From positions 1 through 64,000 of the forward strand of contig NZ_CAXPMC010000008.1 in NCBI RefSeq assembly GCF_964218355.1: a stretch of DNA of 64,000 nt, given 5' to 3'. A program made the translations under genes and the position numbers. Below are positions 20,196 to 28,628 of the stretch, one piece after another (position 1 is the first letter of the stretch; each line of letters opens with the position of its first letter). A model generated the notes under the pieces. The model made no database searches, had not been told where the DNA came from, and saw nothing but the letters and a program-made list of their open reading frames with translations. The stretch comes from Ferrovibrio sp964218355 (lineage in GTDB: Bacteria; Pseudomonadota; Alphaproteobacteria; Ferrovibrionales; Ferrovibrionaceae).

Positions 20196-22261
20196 GCGGC
20201 GCGCACCCAGATCGCCGTATCGTGAAAGGCCGCGCCGCCATTGGGCCGGGCGGCATCGGCACCGGTCAGCGCATTGATGCCGATGCCTTCCTCGAAGGCG
20301 GCATGCGGCCAGATGCTCTCGACGATCACCACGCCGCGCTGCACGCCGTCGAACAGCTTCGCATGCAGCTTCACGGTGCCGCGGCCGTTGCCCAGCCGCA
20401 CCGCATCGCCATCGGCAATCGACAGGCCGGCGGCGTCTTCCGGGTGGAGGAAGGCGGTCGGCCGGCCCTCGCGGCCCTGCGAGGTCGGCGTTTCGGTGAA
20501 ACTGGTATTGAGGAAATTGCGGGCCGGCGCCGTGACCAGCCGGAACGGCAGGGTCGGGCTGGCCGCCTCGATGCTGGTCCAGTGATCGGGCAGGGCCGGC
20601 ATGCCGGTCGCATCCGGACCCATGGCCGCCCAGTCCGGCGCGAGCCGGAATTTCCCGTCCGGCCAGCCGAAACCGTCGAGGAAATGGCTTTCCCGGAAAC
20701 CCGGCTGGCAGTCATGCCAGCGCTGGCGCCGCAGGGTCTCGACATCCGGCCAGCCCGAAGCCTTCAACGTCGCCTCGACGATCTCCAGCGCGGTCATGCC
20801 AAAGCCGGGATGCTCGGCGCCCAGCCGCCGCGCCAGCCCGCTGATCACGGCATGGTTCTCGCGTGCCTCGCCCGGTGCCTCGACCAGCTTCGGCCCCAGC
20901 AGGATGCTCTGCTGTCCGCCGGCCTGGTAGATATCGTCATGTTCGGTGAACATGGTGGCCGGCAGCACGATATCGGCCATCTTCGCCGTGGCCGTCATGA
21001 ACTGCTCATGCACGCAGACGAACAGGTCGTCGCGTTCGAAACCGCGCCGGACCAGATTGGAATCCGGCGCCACCTCGACCGGATTGGTGCTCTGCACCAG
21101 CAGGGCGGTGACCGGCGGACCATGCCGCAGTGCCTGCGGATCGCCGCAGAGTATCGGCCCGATCTGCGACTGGTCGAGCATGCGGATCTTCGGATCCATC
21201 ACATCGAGACCGTCGATCAGGGTCTTGTCCCAGTGGAAGATCGCCCCGTTATTGTGGAAGGCGCCGGCGCCTTCCAGCTGCCAGGCGCCGGTGACGCAGG
21301 CAATGCTGGTGGCGGCATGCATGTTGACCGCGCCATTGCGGCTGCGGGAAAAACCGTAGCCGAGCCGCAGGTAATGGCGCTTGCGCTCGCCCAGAAGATG
21401 CGCGAAGGCGGTTATCTCGTCCGCCGCAAGGCCGGTGATCGCCGCTGCCCAGTCTGGCGTGCGGTCCTGCAGGTGGCGCTCCAGCTCGGTCGCGCCGCTG
21501 GTATACCGGTCCAGGTAGTCGCGATCGGCGAATCCGTCGCGGAACAGCACATGCATCACCGCACAGGCCAGGGCCCCGTCGGTGCCCGGCCGCAGCATCA
21601 GATGCATGTCGGCCTGTTCCGCCGTGGCATTGCGGTAGGGATCGATCACCACGATCTTCGCGCCGCGTTCCTTGCGGGCACGCACGGCGTGGGTCATCAC
21701 GTTGACCTGGGTATGCACCGCGTTGGTACCCCAGATCACCACGCAGTCGCTCAGCGCCATTTCGCGCGGATCGGGCCCGCGCAGCGCCCCGGTGCCGGCT
21801 ATATAGCCGGCGCGGGCCAGGGTGACGCAGATGGTGGAATGCTGCCCGGAATAGCGCAGGGCATGACGCAGCCGGTTGATGCCATCGCGCTGCACCAGTC
21901 CCATGGTGCCGGCATAGTAATAGGGCCAGACCGTTTCGCTGCCATGCCGGGCGGCGGCCGCCCGGAAGGCTTCCGCCGTGTGGTCCAGCGCCTCGTCCCA
22001 CGAAATGCGGGTGAACTGGCCGGACCCTTTCGGCCCGGTACGCCGCAGCGGATACAGGAGCCGCTCGCTGTGGTGGGCCCGTTCGGCATAGCGGGCAACC
22101 TTGGCGCAGATCACCCCCGCCGTGTATTCATTGGCCGCCGCCCCGCGCACCCGGCCGATCCGGTCCGGACCCAGCAGCTCGATCTCCAGCGCGCAGGTCG
22201 ACGGGCAGTCATGCGGGCAGGCGGAATAGCCGAAGGTCTTGCTGGTCAGCGGTGCGTTCAT
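20192..22261 (-). CDS. single-subunit molybdopterin oxidoreductase (DMSO reductase family)
   Basis: This 689-aa cytoplasmic protein has no Tat signal. The N-terminus carries a 4Fe-4S motif with C15, C19, C23 and C52 (C-x3-C-x3-C-x28-C). Molybdopterin-binding blocks follow: ISWDEALD, DCVVIWGTNAVHTQ, VIDPYRNATAEQAD and LLVQSTNP. The C-terminal MopB domain reads NFLNTSFTETPTSQGREGRP...GDAVRLGNGRG. No electron-transfer subunit is encoded nearby. Substrate is unknown; a formate dehydrogenase or biotin sulfoxide-type reductase role would be a guess. It runs towards cysQ. Confidence 0.88.
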   Translation of the reverse strand: MNAPLTSKTFGYSACPHDCPSTCALEIELLGPDRIGRVRGAAANEYTAGVICAKVARYAERAHHSERLLYPLRRTGPKGSGQFTRISWDEALDHTAEAFRAAAARHGSETVWPYYYAGTMGLVQRDGINRLRHALRYSGQHSTICVTLARAGYIAGTGALRGPDPREMALSDCVVIWGTNAVHTQVNVMTHAVRARKERGAKIVVIDPYRNATAEQADMHLMLRPGTDGALACAVMHVLFRDGFADRDYLDRYTSGATELERHLQDRTPDWAAAITGLAADEITAFAHLLGERKRHYLRLGYGFSRSRNGAVNMHAATSIACVTGAWQLEGAGAFHNNGAIFHWDKTLIDGLDVMDPKIRMLDQSQIGPILCGDPQALRHGPPVTALLVQSTNPVEVAPDSNLVRRGFERDDLFVCVHEQFMTATAKMADIVLPATMFTEHDDIYQAGGQQSILLGPKLVEAPGEARENHAVISGLARRLGAEHPGFGMTALEIVEATLKASGWPDVETLRRQRWHDCQPGFRESHFLDGFGWPDGKFRLAPDWAAMGPDATGMPALPDHWTSIEAASPTLPFRLVTAPARNFLNTSFTETPTSQGREGRPTAFLHPEDAAGLSIADGDAVRLGNGRGTVKLHAKLFDGVQRGVVIVESIWPHAAFEEGIGINALTGADAARPNGGAAFHDTAIWVRAA

Positions 22262-22282
22262 CGGGTGTGGATCGGGGCTGGG

Positions 22283-22318
22283 GCCGGCTGATGGTACGGC
22301 CCGTCCGGATCAGCCGGC
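22283..22318 (-). terminator. inverted repeat at the end of the gabD-like gene
   Basis: GCCGGCTGAT (22283-22292) pairs perfectly with ATCAGCCGGC (22309-22318) across a 16-nt loop. It overlaps the dehydrogenase stop codon and fills the spacer before the oxidoreductase start. There is no T-run, so it may act as a Rho-assisted stop or an RNA stabiliser rather than a classic intrinsic terminator. Confidence 0.4.
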
Positions 22319-23773
22319 GATGCCGCCAAAGCACAGGTACTTGATCTCGACGAAACTGTCGATGCCGTATTTCGAGCCCTCGCGCCCCATCCCCGATTCC
22401 TTGACGCCGCCGAACGGTGCTTCCGCCGTCGAGATCAGGCCCTCGTTGATTCCGACCATGCCGTATTGCAGGCGTTCCGCCACCCGCCAGACCCGGGCGA
22501 TGTCGCGGCTGTAGAAATAGGCGGCCAGGCCATAGGGGGTGTCATTGGCCAGCCGCACCGCCTCGGCCTCGTCCCGGAAACGGTACAGCATGGCCACCGG
22601 ACCGAAGATTTCCTCCTGCGAGGCAGCCATCGCCATGGTGGCATCGCCGATCACGCTGGGCTGGTAGAAAGTGCCGCCGAGCTCGTGCCGTGCACCGCCC
22701 AGCAGCACCTTCGCCCCCCTGGCCGTCGCGTCGCCAACCAGTCGCTCGACCTTTTCCAGCGCCTCCGGGTTGATCAGCGGACCCTGGCTGACGCCCTCGC
22801 CGAAGCCGGGCCCGGTTTTCAGTTTCCCGGTCGCCTCGACCAGCTTGGCGGCAAAGGCATCATAGACGCCGTCCTGCACGAAGAAGCGGTTGGTGCAGAC
22901 GCAGGTCTGCCCGGTATTGCGGTATTTCGAGATCATCGCCCCGGCCACCGCCGCATCGATATCCGCGTCGTCGAACACGATGAACGGTGCATTGCCGCCC
23001 AGTTCGAGCGACAGCTTCTTCAGCGTGTCGGCACTCTGGCGCATCAGGATCTTGCCGACCTCGGTGGAGCCGGTGAAGGAAACCTTGCGGACGGCCGGAT
23101 TGGTGGTCAGCTCGATGCCGACCTCGATACCCTGCGCGGCGGTCACCACGTTCAGGACGCCCTTCGGCATGCCGGCCTCTTCCGCCAACCGCGCCAGCGC
23201 CAGCGCGCAGAGCGGCGTATCCTCGGCCGGCTTGATCACCACCGGGCAGCCGGCGGCCAGCGCCGGCGCGCATTTGCGGGTGATCATGGCGATCGGGAAA
23301 TTCCATGGGGTGATCGCCGCCACCACGCCGATCGGCTGCTTCAGCACCACGATGCGCTTGTCGGCGGCATGGCCGGGAATGACGTCGCCGTAGATGCGCT
23401 TGGCCTCCTCGGCGAACCATTCGACGAAACTGGCGCCATAGGCCACCTCGCCCTTCGCCTCGGCCAGCGGCTTGCCCTGCTCCAGCACCATCAGCGCGGC
23501 GAGGTCTTCCTGGTGCTGCATCATCAGGTCGAACCACCGGCGCAGGATCGCCGACCGCTGCTTGGCCGGCAGCGCGGCCCAGGCCGGCCAGGCCGCTTCC
23601 GCGGCGGCAATCGCCCGCTTTGTCTCCGCCCGGCCCATATCGGGCACCTCGGCCACCAGACTGCCATCCGCCGGATTGGTCACCGGAAAGCTTCTGCCGC
23701 TGCCGGCGCCTGTCCAGGCACCGTCGATGAACGCCTGGCGGCGCAGCAGGTCGGCATGCTTCAGATGGGTCAT
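22310..23773 (-). CDS. gabD: NAD(P)-dependent succinate-semialdehyde dehydrogenase
   Basis: This 487-aa aldehyde dehydrogenase oxidises succinate semialdehyde to succinate or a close analogue such as 2-oxoglutarate semialdehyde. Catalytic residues are recognisable: Glu in LELGGNAPF, Cys in NTGQTCVCTN, and the NAD-binding FTGSTEVGK and TPWNFPI. The C-terminus GGVKESGMGREGSKYGIDSFVEIKYL is typical of GabD-type enzymes. It has a TCCTCC-complement Shine-Dalgarno (GGAGGACAGACAC). Because the kdgD pathway 7 kb away makes 2-oxoglutarate semialdehyde, this enzyme might serve it, but the two are not linked in an operon. Confidence 0.9.
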   Translation of the reverse strand: MTHLKHADLLRRQAFIDGAWTGAGSGRSFPVTNPADGSLVAEVPDMGRAETKRAIAAAEAAWPAWAALPAKQRSAILRRWFDLMMQHQEDLAALMVLEQGKPLAEAKGEVAYGASFVEWFAEEAKRIYGDVIPGHAADKRIVVLKQPIGVVAAITPWNFPIAMITRKCAPALAAGCPVVIKPAEDTPLCALALARLAEEAGMPKGVLNVVTAAQGIEVGIELTTNPAVRKVSFTGSTEVGKILMRQSADTLKKLSLELGGNAPFIVFDDADIDAAVAGAMISKYRNTGQTCVCTNRFFVQDGVYDAFAAKLVEATGKLKTGPGFGEGVSQGPLINPEALEKVERLVGDATARGAKVLLGGARHELGGTFYQPSVIGDATMAMAASQEEIFGPVAMLYRFRDEAEAVRLANDTPYGLAAYFYSRDIARVWRVAERLQYGMVGINEGLISTAEAPFGGVKESGMGREGSKYGIDSFVEIKYLCFGGIAG

Positions 23774-23869
23774 GTGTCTGTCCTCCTGCGGCAGAACCTA
23801 ATGCCGAATGCCGCGCCGATCCACCCCCCGGCACCCGATCCCCGGGACCCTGTCACCGATCGGGGATGC

Positions 23870-23894
23870 CCTTCCGTGGCGGGATCACGGAAGG
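23870..23894 (-). terminator. perfect 9-bp hairpin downstream of ppk2
   Basis: CCTTCCGTG (23870-23878) and CACGGAAGG (23886-23894) form a perfect stem with a 7-nt loop, 6 bp past the ppk2 stop on the minus strand. A second inverted repeat (CCCGATC at 23834, GATCGGG at 23858) lies next to it. There is no U-tract, so terminator function is tentative. Confidence 0.45.
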
Positions 23895-23900
23895 ATGCGT

Positions 23901-24677
23901 CTAGCCGGCCAGCCGGCCGTCATGCAGCGCCTCGACATCGAAGGGGAAAACGATCCTGCGGTCCGGGGCAATCTGCCTCGGCGCGGCCTTGCCCTCATAA
24001 TCCAGCCGGCTGAGCAGGTCGCGGATCAGGTTCAGCCGCGCCGTCTTCTTGTCATCGGCACGGACCACGACCCAGGGAGCCGCAACGCTGTTGCAACGCG
24101 ACAGCATGGCATCCCTGGCCCGGCTGTAGGCCTTCCAGTGTTTCAGCGCCACCTTGTCGATCGGACTGACCTTCCACTGCTTCAGCGGATCGCGGGTCCG
24201 CGCGGCCAGCCGCTTTTCCTGCTCCCTGCGATGGATGTCGAGATAATACTTGACCAGTCGGATGCCGGATCGCACCAGAAGCTCTTCGAAGACCGGCACC
24301 GCACCCATGAAGGCCTCGTATTCGGCATCCGTGCAGAAGCCCATCACCCGCTCGACACCGGCCCGGTTGTACCAGCTGCGATTGAAGAGGACGAACTCGC
24401 CGGCCGCCGGCAGATGCGCGACATGCCGCTGGAAATACCACTGGGTCTGCTCGCGGTCGGACGGCTTTCCCAGCGCCACGACGCGGGTTTCGCGCGGGCT
24501 CATATGCTCGGTGATCCGCTTGATGGTGCCGTCCTTGCCGGCGCCGTCCCGTCCCTCGATGATCACCAGCATCTTCTCGCCGCTGGCAATCAGGTGCCGC
24601 TGCAGGCGGACCAACTGAATCTGCAGCTTGCGCAGATCGGCCTGGTAATCCCCGTTCTCCGGCTGCCTGCGCCCCAT
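23901..24677 (-). CDS. ppk2: polyphosphate kinase 2 family protein
   Basis: This 258-aa P-loop kinase transfers phosphate between polyphosphate and nucleoside diphosphates. Walker A is EGRDGAGKDGTIKRI. The lid and Walker B blocks are FNRSWYNRAGVERVMGF and VKYYLDIHRREQEKR. DPLKQWKVSPIDKVALKHW is typical of one-domain PPK2. The ATG at 24677 gives the normal length; an upstream in-frame extension to 24800 overlaps the pirin gene. It starts 2 bp after the pirin stop, so the two are an operon. Confidence 0.93.
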   Translation of the reverse strand: MGRRQPENGDYQADLRKLQIQLVRLQRHLIASGEKMLVIIEGRDGAGKDGTIKRITEHMSPRETRVVALGKPSDREQTQWYFQRHVAHLPAAGEFVLFNRSWYNRAGVERVMGFCTDAEYEAFMGAVPVFEELLVRSGIRLVKYYLDIHRREQEKRLAARTRDPLKQWKVSPIDKVALKHWKAYSRARDAMLSRCNSVAAPWVVVRADDKKTARLNLIRDLLSRLDYEGKAAPRQIAPDRRIVFPFDVEALHDGRLAG

Positions 24678-24679
24678 GA

Positions 24680-25570
24680 TCAGCCTTCCGGCAGCGGGAT
24701 GAACTCGGTTTCTCCCGGCACCGGACCGAAGCGGCCGCTCTTCCAGTCGTCCTTGGCCTGTTCGATGCGGTCCTTCGACGACGACACGAAGTTCCACCAC
24801 AGATGCCGTTCACCATCGAGCGGTGCGCCGCCCAGCAGCATCACGCGGGCCCCGCCGGCTGTCGCGATCTTCGGGCGGCGGCCCGGCTTCAGGACCAGCA
24901 TGGTTCCGGCCTCGTAAGCCGCACCATCAAGTTCGATGGCGCCGGTGGCGACATAGATGGCCCGCTCCTCATATTCATCCGGCATGGCAATCGTCGCCCC
25001 GGCTGTGGCCTCGACATCGAGATAGAACATCGGCGCGAATGTCTCGGCCGGCGATTCCGCCCCGAAGGCCTTGCCGGCGATCAGGCGCATGCGCAGGCCG
25101 GGTTTCTCTATTTCCGGCAGGCTGCGGCCGGGATGGTGCCGGAAACCGGGCTCGGCCTCTTCGCGGTCGCGTGGCAGCGCAAGCCAGGACTGGATGCCGT
25201 GCAGGGCGGTGCCTTCCGCCCGCAGGGCATCGCGGGTCCGTTCCGAATGCACGATCCCGCGTCCCGCCACCATCCAGTTGACGTCGCCCGGCCGGATCGG
25301 CTGCACCACGCCCAGACTGTCGCGGTGCATGATCTCGCCTTCAAACAGGTAGGTCACCGTGGCCAGGCCGATATGCGGATGCGGGCGGACATCCAGCCCC
25401 TGCCCCTTCTCGAACCGGACAGGGCCCATATGGTCGAAAAACACGAACGGCCCGACATGCCGGCGTTTCGCGAATGGCAGGATGCGCCGGACCATGAAGC
25501 CTTCGCCCAGATCCCGGGTCCGCGGCGCAATCACCAGGTCGACGGATTCAGGCGGCAGTGTTTCAGACAT
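24680..25570 (-). CDS. pirin family protein (cupin)
   Basis: This 296-aa bicupin has the pirin metal site in its N-terminal cupin: HPHIGLATVTYLFEG, a later HRDS and GIVHSE. Pirins are iron-binding proteins; some bacterial members have quercetin 2,3-dioxygenase activity and others modulate enzymes. Which applies here cannot be told. The C-terminal half carries the LFLDVE-like AGATIAMPDEYEERAIYVATG domain. It precedes ppk2 with a 2-bp gap. Confidence 0.9.
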   Translation of the reverse strand: MSETLPPESVDLVIAPRTRDLGEGFMVRRILPFAKRRHVGPFVFFDHMGPVRFEKGQGLDVRPHPHIGLATVTYLFEGEIMHRDSLGVVQPIRPGDVNWMVAGRGIVHSERTRDALRAEGTALHGIQSWLALPRDREEAEPGFRHHPGRSLPEIEKPGLRMRLIAGKAFGAESPAETFAPMFYLDVEATAGATIAMPDEYEERAIYVATGAIELDGAAYEAGTMLVLKPGRRPKIATAGGARVMLLGGAPLDGERHLWWNFVSSSKDRIEQAKDDWKSGRFGPVPGETEFIPLPEG

Positions 25571-25623
25571 GGGGCACCTCCTCGCGGCAGCTTACCTGCC
25601 TTCGGCGCCGTGCCCAAGAGGTC

Positions 25624-26685
25624 TCAGCACCAGTTGCCGCCGGCAACCGCCGCTTCCAGCCGCGCGGCATGGGGGGCAAGGTCGATACCCTGTGCCGCCA
25701 GCCAGTTATCGTCGTAATAGGTGCCGGCATAGCGTTCGCCGCCATCGCACAGCAGGGTCACCACGCTGCCGCTCTCGCCGGCGGCCCGCATCTCGCACAG
25801 CAGCTGGATCGCACCGGCGAAATTGGTGCCCGTCGAACCGCCGACCCGTCGGCCCAGCAGCCGCGAGGCCAGCCGCATGGCAGCCAGCGATGCGGCGTCG
25901 GGAACGCGGATCATGCGATCCACCACATCGGGCTGGAAGGAAGCCTCGACCCGCGGCCGGCCGATGCCCTCGATCCGGGAGGGCTGCCGACAGACCAGGG
26001 ACGCATCGCGGCTGTGCCAGAAATCGTAGAAGACCGAATTCTCGACATCGACCACGCAGAGCTCGGTGGGATAATCCCGGTAGCGCAGATAGCGGCCGAT
26101 CGTTGCCGAGGTGCCACCGGTGCCGGCTCCGACCACGATCCAGCGCGGCTGCGCATGTTCTTCCAGCCGCATCTGGCCGAGGATCGATTCGGCGATGTTG
26201 TTGTTGCCGCGCCAGTCGGTGGCGCGCTCGGAATAGGTGAACTGGTCCATGTAATGGCCGCCGCAGCCACGGGCCAGCTGTTCGGCCTCGGCATAGACAT
26301 GGGCGGGAGAGTCCACCAGATGGCAGCGGCCGCCATAGAAGGCGATCTGCGCGATCTTCTCCGGCGAAGTCGCCCGCGGCATCACGGCCACGAAGGGCAG
26401 GCCCAGCAGCCGGGCGAAATAGGCTTCCGAGACCGCCGTCGACCCGGAAGATGCCTCGACGATGGTGGTCTGCGGACCGATCCAGCCGTTGCTCAGTCCG
26501 TACAGGAACAGCGAGCGGGCCAGCCGGTGCTTCAGGCTGCCGGTCGGATGACTGGATTCATCCTTGAAATAGAGCGCCATGCCGGGAAAGGCCGGCAATT
26601 CGAGGCGGAACAGATGGGTATCGGCGGAGCGGTTGAAATCCGCCTCGATACGGCGCAGCGCGTCGCTGACCCAGGCACGGGACAT
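25624..26685 (-). CDS. PLP-dependent cysteine synthase-like protein (Cds1/cysteine desulfhydrase type)
   Basis: This 353-aa fold-type II PLP enzyme has K52 in HPTGSLKHRLA as the likely Schiff-base lysine and the phosphate-binding loop GTGGTSATIGRYLR. Substrate loop SSGSTAVSEAYFARLLG and the C-terminus LLCDGGERYAGTYYDDNWL match the Cds1 subgroup, cysteine desulfhydrases that release sulfide, pyruvate and ammonia. A biosynthetic cysteine synthase role is the alternative. It lies 53 bp upstream of the pirin-ppk2 pair on the same strand. Confidence 0.82.
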   Translation of the reverse strand: MSRAWVSDALRRIEADFNRSADTHLFRLELPAFPGMALYFKDESSHPTGSLKHRLARSLFLYGLSNGWIGPQTTIVEASSGSTAVSEAYFARLLGLPFVAVMPRATSPEKIAQIAFYGGRCHLVDSPAHVYAEAEQLARGCGGHYMDQFTYSERATDWRGNNNIAESILGQMRLEEHAQPRWIVVGAGTGGTSATIGRYLRYRDYPTELCVVDVENSVFYDFWHSRDASLVCRQPSRIEGIGRPRVEASFQPDVVDRMIRVPDAASLAAMRLASRLLGRRVGGSTGTNFAGAIQLLCEMRAAGESGSVVTLLCDGGERYAGTYYDDNWLAAQGIDLAPHAARLEAAVAGGNWC

Positions 26686-26772
26686 GATCGGACATCCAGC
26701 AGGGAACCTTCCCGACAGGGATAGCCGGACCGGCGCCCGGCGCCAAGGGGCGGGCGGCCCATCCGTGTCCGC

Positions 26773-28056
26773 TCAGCTCCCGAACAGTGCCGGCAGCCAG
26801 AGCGACAGGCCCGGCACATAGGTCACCAGCATCAGGCAGATGAAGAGGGCCCCGTAGAAGGGCAGCACGCTCTTCATGGCCTCCTCGATACTGATGCGGC
26901 CGATGGCGCAGCCGACGAACAGGACCGAACCGACCGGCGGCGTCAGCAGGCCGAGGCCCAGATTGACCATCATCATCATGCCGAAATGCACGGGGTCCAT
27001 GCCCAGTGCCTTGACCACCGGCAGGAAAATCGGCGTGCAGATCAGGATCAGCGGCGCCATGTCCATGATCGTGCCCAGCAGCAGCAGCAGGATATTGATC
27101 AGCAGGAAGACCGCCCAGGGCTGGCTCGCCAGTCCGCCGAGCAGGTCGATCGCCATCTGCGGCACCTGATGCAGCGCCATCAGCCAGCCCACCGAATTGC
27201 CGGTGCCGATCACCAGCATCACCATCGCCGTGGTGCGAACCGCATTCATGGTGGCCCGCCGCAACCCCGCCCAGGTGAGGCTGCGGTAGACCACGCCGGT
27301 GACAAACAGGGCATAGAGAGCGCCGACCGCTGCCGATTCGGTCACCGTGAACACGCCGAACCGCACGCCGACCAGAATGATGACGGCAAGGCCGAGGCCG
27401 GGGATCGCGCCGAGGAAAGCGATGCCGACGGCGAGCCAGCCCGGAAATACCTCGCGCGGATAGTTCCGGCGCACCGCGACGATGCCGGCAACCACCATCA
27501 GCACCAGGGCCATCAGCAGGCCGGGCAGGATGCCCGCCGTGAACAGTGCGATCACCGATATGCTGCCGCCCGCGGCCAGCGAATAGATGATCATGTTATG
27601 GCTGGGCGGGATCATGATGCCGATCAGGGCGGCACTGGTCGTCACGTTCACCGCGTAATGAGTATCGTAACCGCGCCTGGCCATGCTCGGGATCAGCACC
27701 GACCCCAGCGCGGAGGCATCGGCCACCGCTGAACCGGATATGCCGCCGAACAGGGTGGATGACAGGATATTGACCTGCGCCAAGCCGCCGCGGAAGCGTC
27801 CGACCAGCGTCATGGCGAAATTGATCAGCCGTTCGGCGATGCCGCCATAGAGCATCAGTTCGCCGGCATAGATGAAGAACGGGATCGCCAGCAGGGAATA
27901 GATATTCATGCCCGAGGCGACGCGCTGGAACACCACCTCGGCCGGCAGGCCATCCCAGACAATGGTGGCGAATGCGGCAATACCCATGGAAAAGGCCACC
28001 GGCACGCCAAGGGCCAGCATGACCAGCATGGTTCCGAACAGCAGCAGCATCGACAT
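26773..28056 (-). CDS. dctM: TRAP transporter large permease DctM (uronate/aldarate locus)
   Basis: This 427-aa membrane protein of the TRAP family has about twelve hydrophobic helices. Recognisable blocks are NILSSTLFGGISGSAVADASALG, IMIPPSHNMIIYSLAAGGS and MMMVNLGLGLLTPPVGSVLF. It uses a sodium or proton gradient to import organic acids delivered by the periplasmic receptor. Its ATG overlaps the dctQ stop (TGATG). The in-frame extension upstream is the dctQ gene in another frame. The locus context suggests hexuronates as the cargo. Confidence 0.94.
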   Translation of the reverse strand: MSMLLLFGTMLVMLALGVPVAFSMGIAAFATIVWDGLPAEVVFQRVASGMNIYSLLAIPFFIYAGELMLYGGIAERLINFAMTLVGRFRGGLAQVNILSSTLFGGISGSAVADASALGSVLIPSMARRGYDTHYAVNVTTSAALIGIMIPPSHNMIIYSLAAGGSISVIALFTAGILPGLLMALVLMVVAGIVAVRRNYPREVFPGWLAVGIAFLGAIPGLGLAVIILVGVRFGVFTVTESAAVGALYALFVTGVVYRSLTWAGLRRATMNAVRTTAMVMLVIGTGNSVGWLMALHQVPQMAIDLLGGLASQPWAVFLLINILLLLLGTIMDMAPLILICTPIFLPVVKALGMDPVHFGMMMMVNLGLGLLTPPVGSVLFVGCAIGRISIEEAMKSVLPFYGALFICLMLVTYVPGLSLWLPALFGS

Positions 28057-28568
28057 CAGGCGGTGGTATCCCTGTAAGCGTCCTTGTCGATGGCGACACC
28101 GAAATGCATCGCCAGCAGACGCTCGACGACGAACAGGATGATCGCCGCTCCGGACAATGGCAGCGCGAAATAGAACAGACCTTCGGAAATATCGACGGTG
28201 GGCATGACATGTTCGGCCGTGGCCGCAACCAGCCGACCGCCATACCAGACCATGCCAAGGGCGAATCCGCCGACCGCAAGCAGGCTGAAGACCTCGGCGA
28301 AGACCCGCCCCCGGGGCGGCAGCAGTTCCAGCACCACCAGCATGCCCATATGGAATCCCTCGCGCACGCCCACCGCTGCCCCGAGCAGGCAGAGATACAG
28401 CATGAAGACCAGCGAGAGGGGCTCGGCCGCAATCGGCGTCTGATTCAGGGCATAACGGCCCCAGACCTGCCAGCCGACGGTCAACGTCATCACCAGCAGC
28501 AAAAGCGCGCTGACACCCAGCAGCATGTTGCCGATCCGTCGGCAGAGGCGTGAATAGGCTGGAAACAT
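28056..28568 (-). CDS. dctQ: TRAP transporter small permease DctQ (uronate/aldarate locus)
   Basis: This 170-aa protein with four hydrophobic helices carries the DctQ features VGWQVWGRYALNQTPIAAEPLS and VREGFHMGMLVVLELLP. It pairs with DctM. It lies between dctP and dctM and is translationally coupled to dctM. The start at 28568 (MFPAYSR) fits family length; an ATG twenty codons upstream is less likely. Confidence 0.92.
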   Translation of the reverse strand: MFPAYSRLCRRIGNMLLGVSALLLLVMTLTVGWQVWGRYALNQTPIAAEPLSLVFMLYLCLLGAAVGVREGFHMGMLVVLELLPPRGRVFAEVFSLLAVGGFALGMVWYGGRLVAATAEHVMPTVDISEGLFYFALPLSGAAIILFVVERLLAMHFGVAIDKDAYRDTTA

Positions 28569-28628
28569 GGAACCGGTCACCGGGAAAGGGCTCGGCGGCC
28601 GGCGCACAGGCACCGGCCGCCATCGCAA

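Noticed and set aside
20222..22291. 689-aa plus-strand frame across the molybdopterin oxidoreductase
   Set aside because: It mirrors the minus-strand gene and has the atypical composition of an antisense frame; the 4Fe-4S and MopB motifs are on the minus strand.
22310..23773. Assignment as the 2-oxoglutarate semialdehyde dehydrogenase of the uronate operon
   Set aside because: Family sequence is closer to GabD and it is 7 kb away on the other strand with unrelated genes between; mentioned only as a possibility.
26773..28623. 616-aa frame suggesting a fused DctQM permease at the uronate locus
   Set aside because: The first third is an out-of-frame reading of dctQ; separate dctQ and dctM with a TGATG overlap explain it better.
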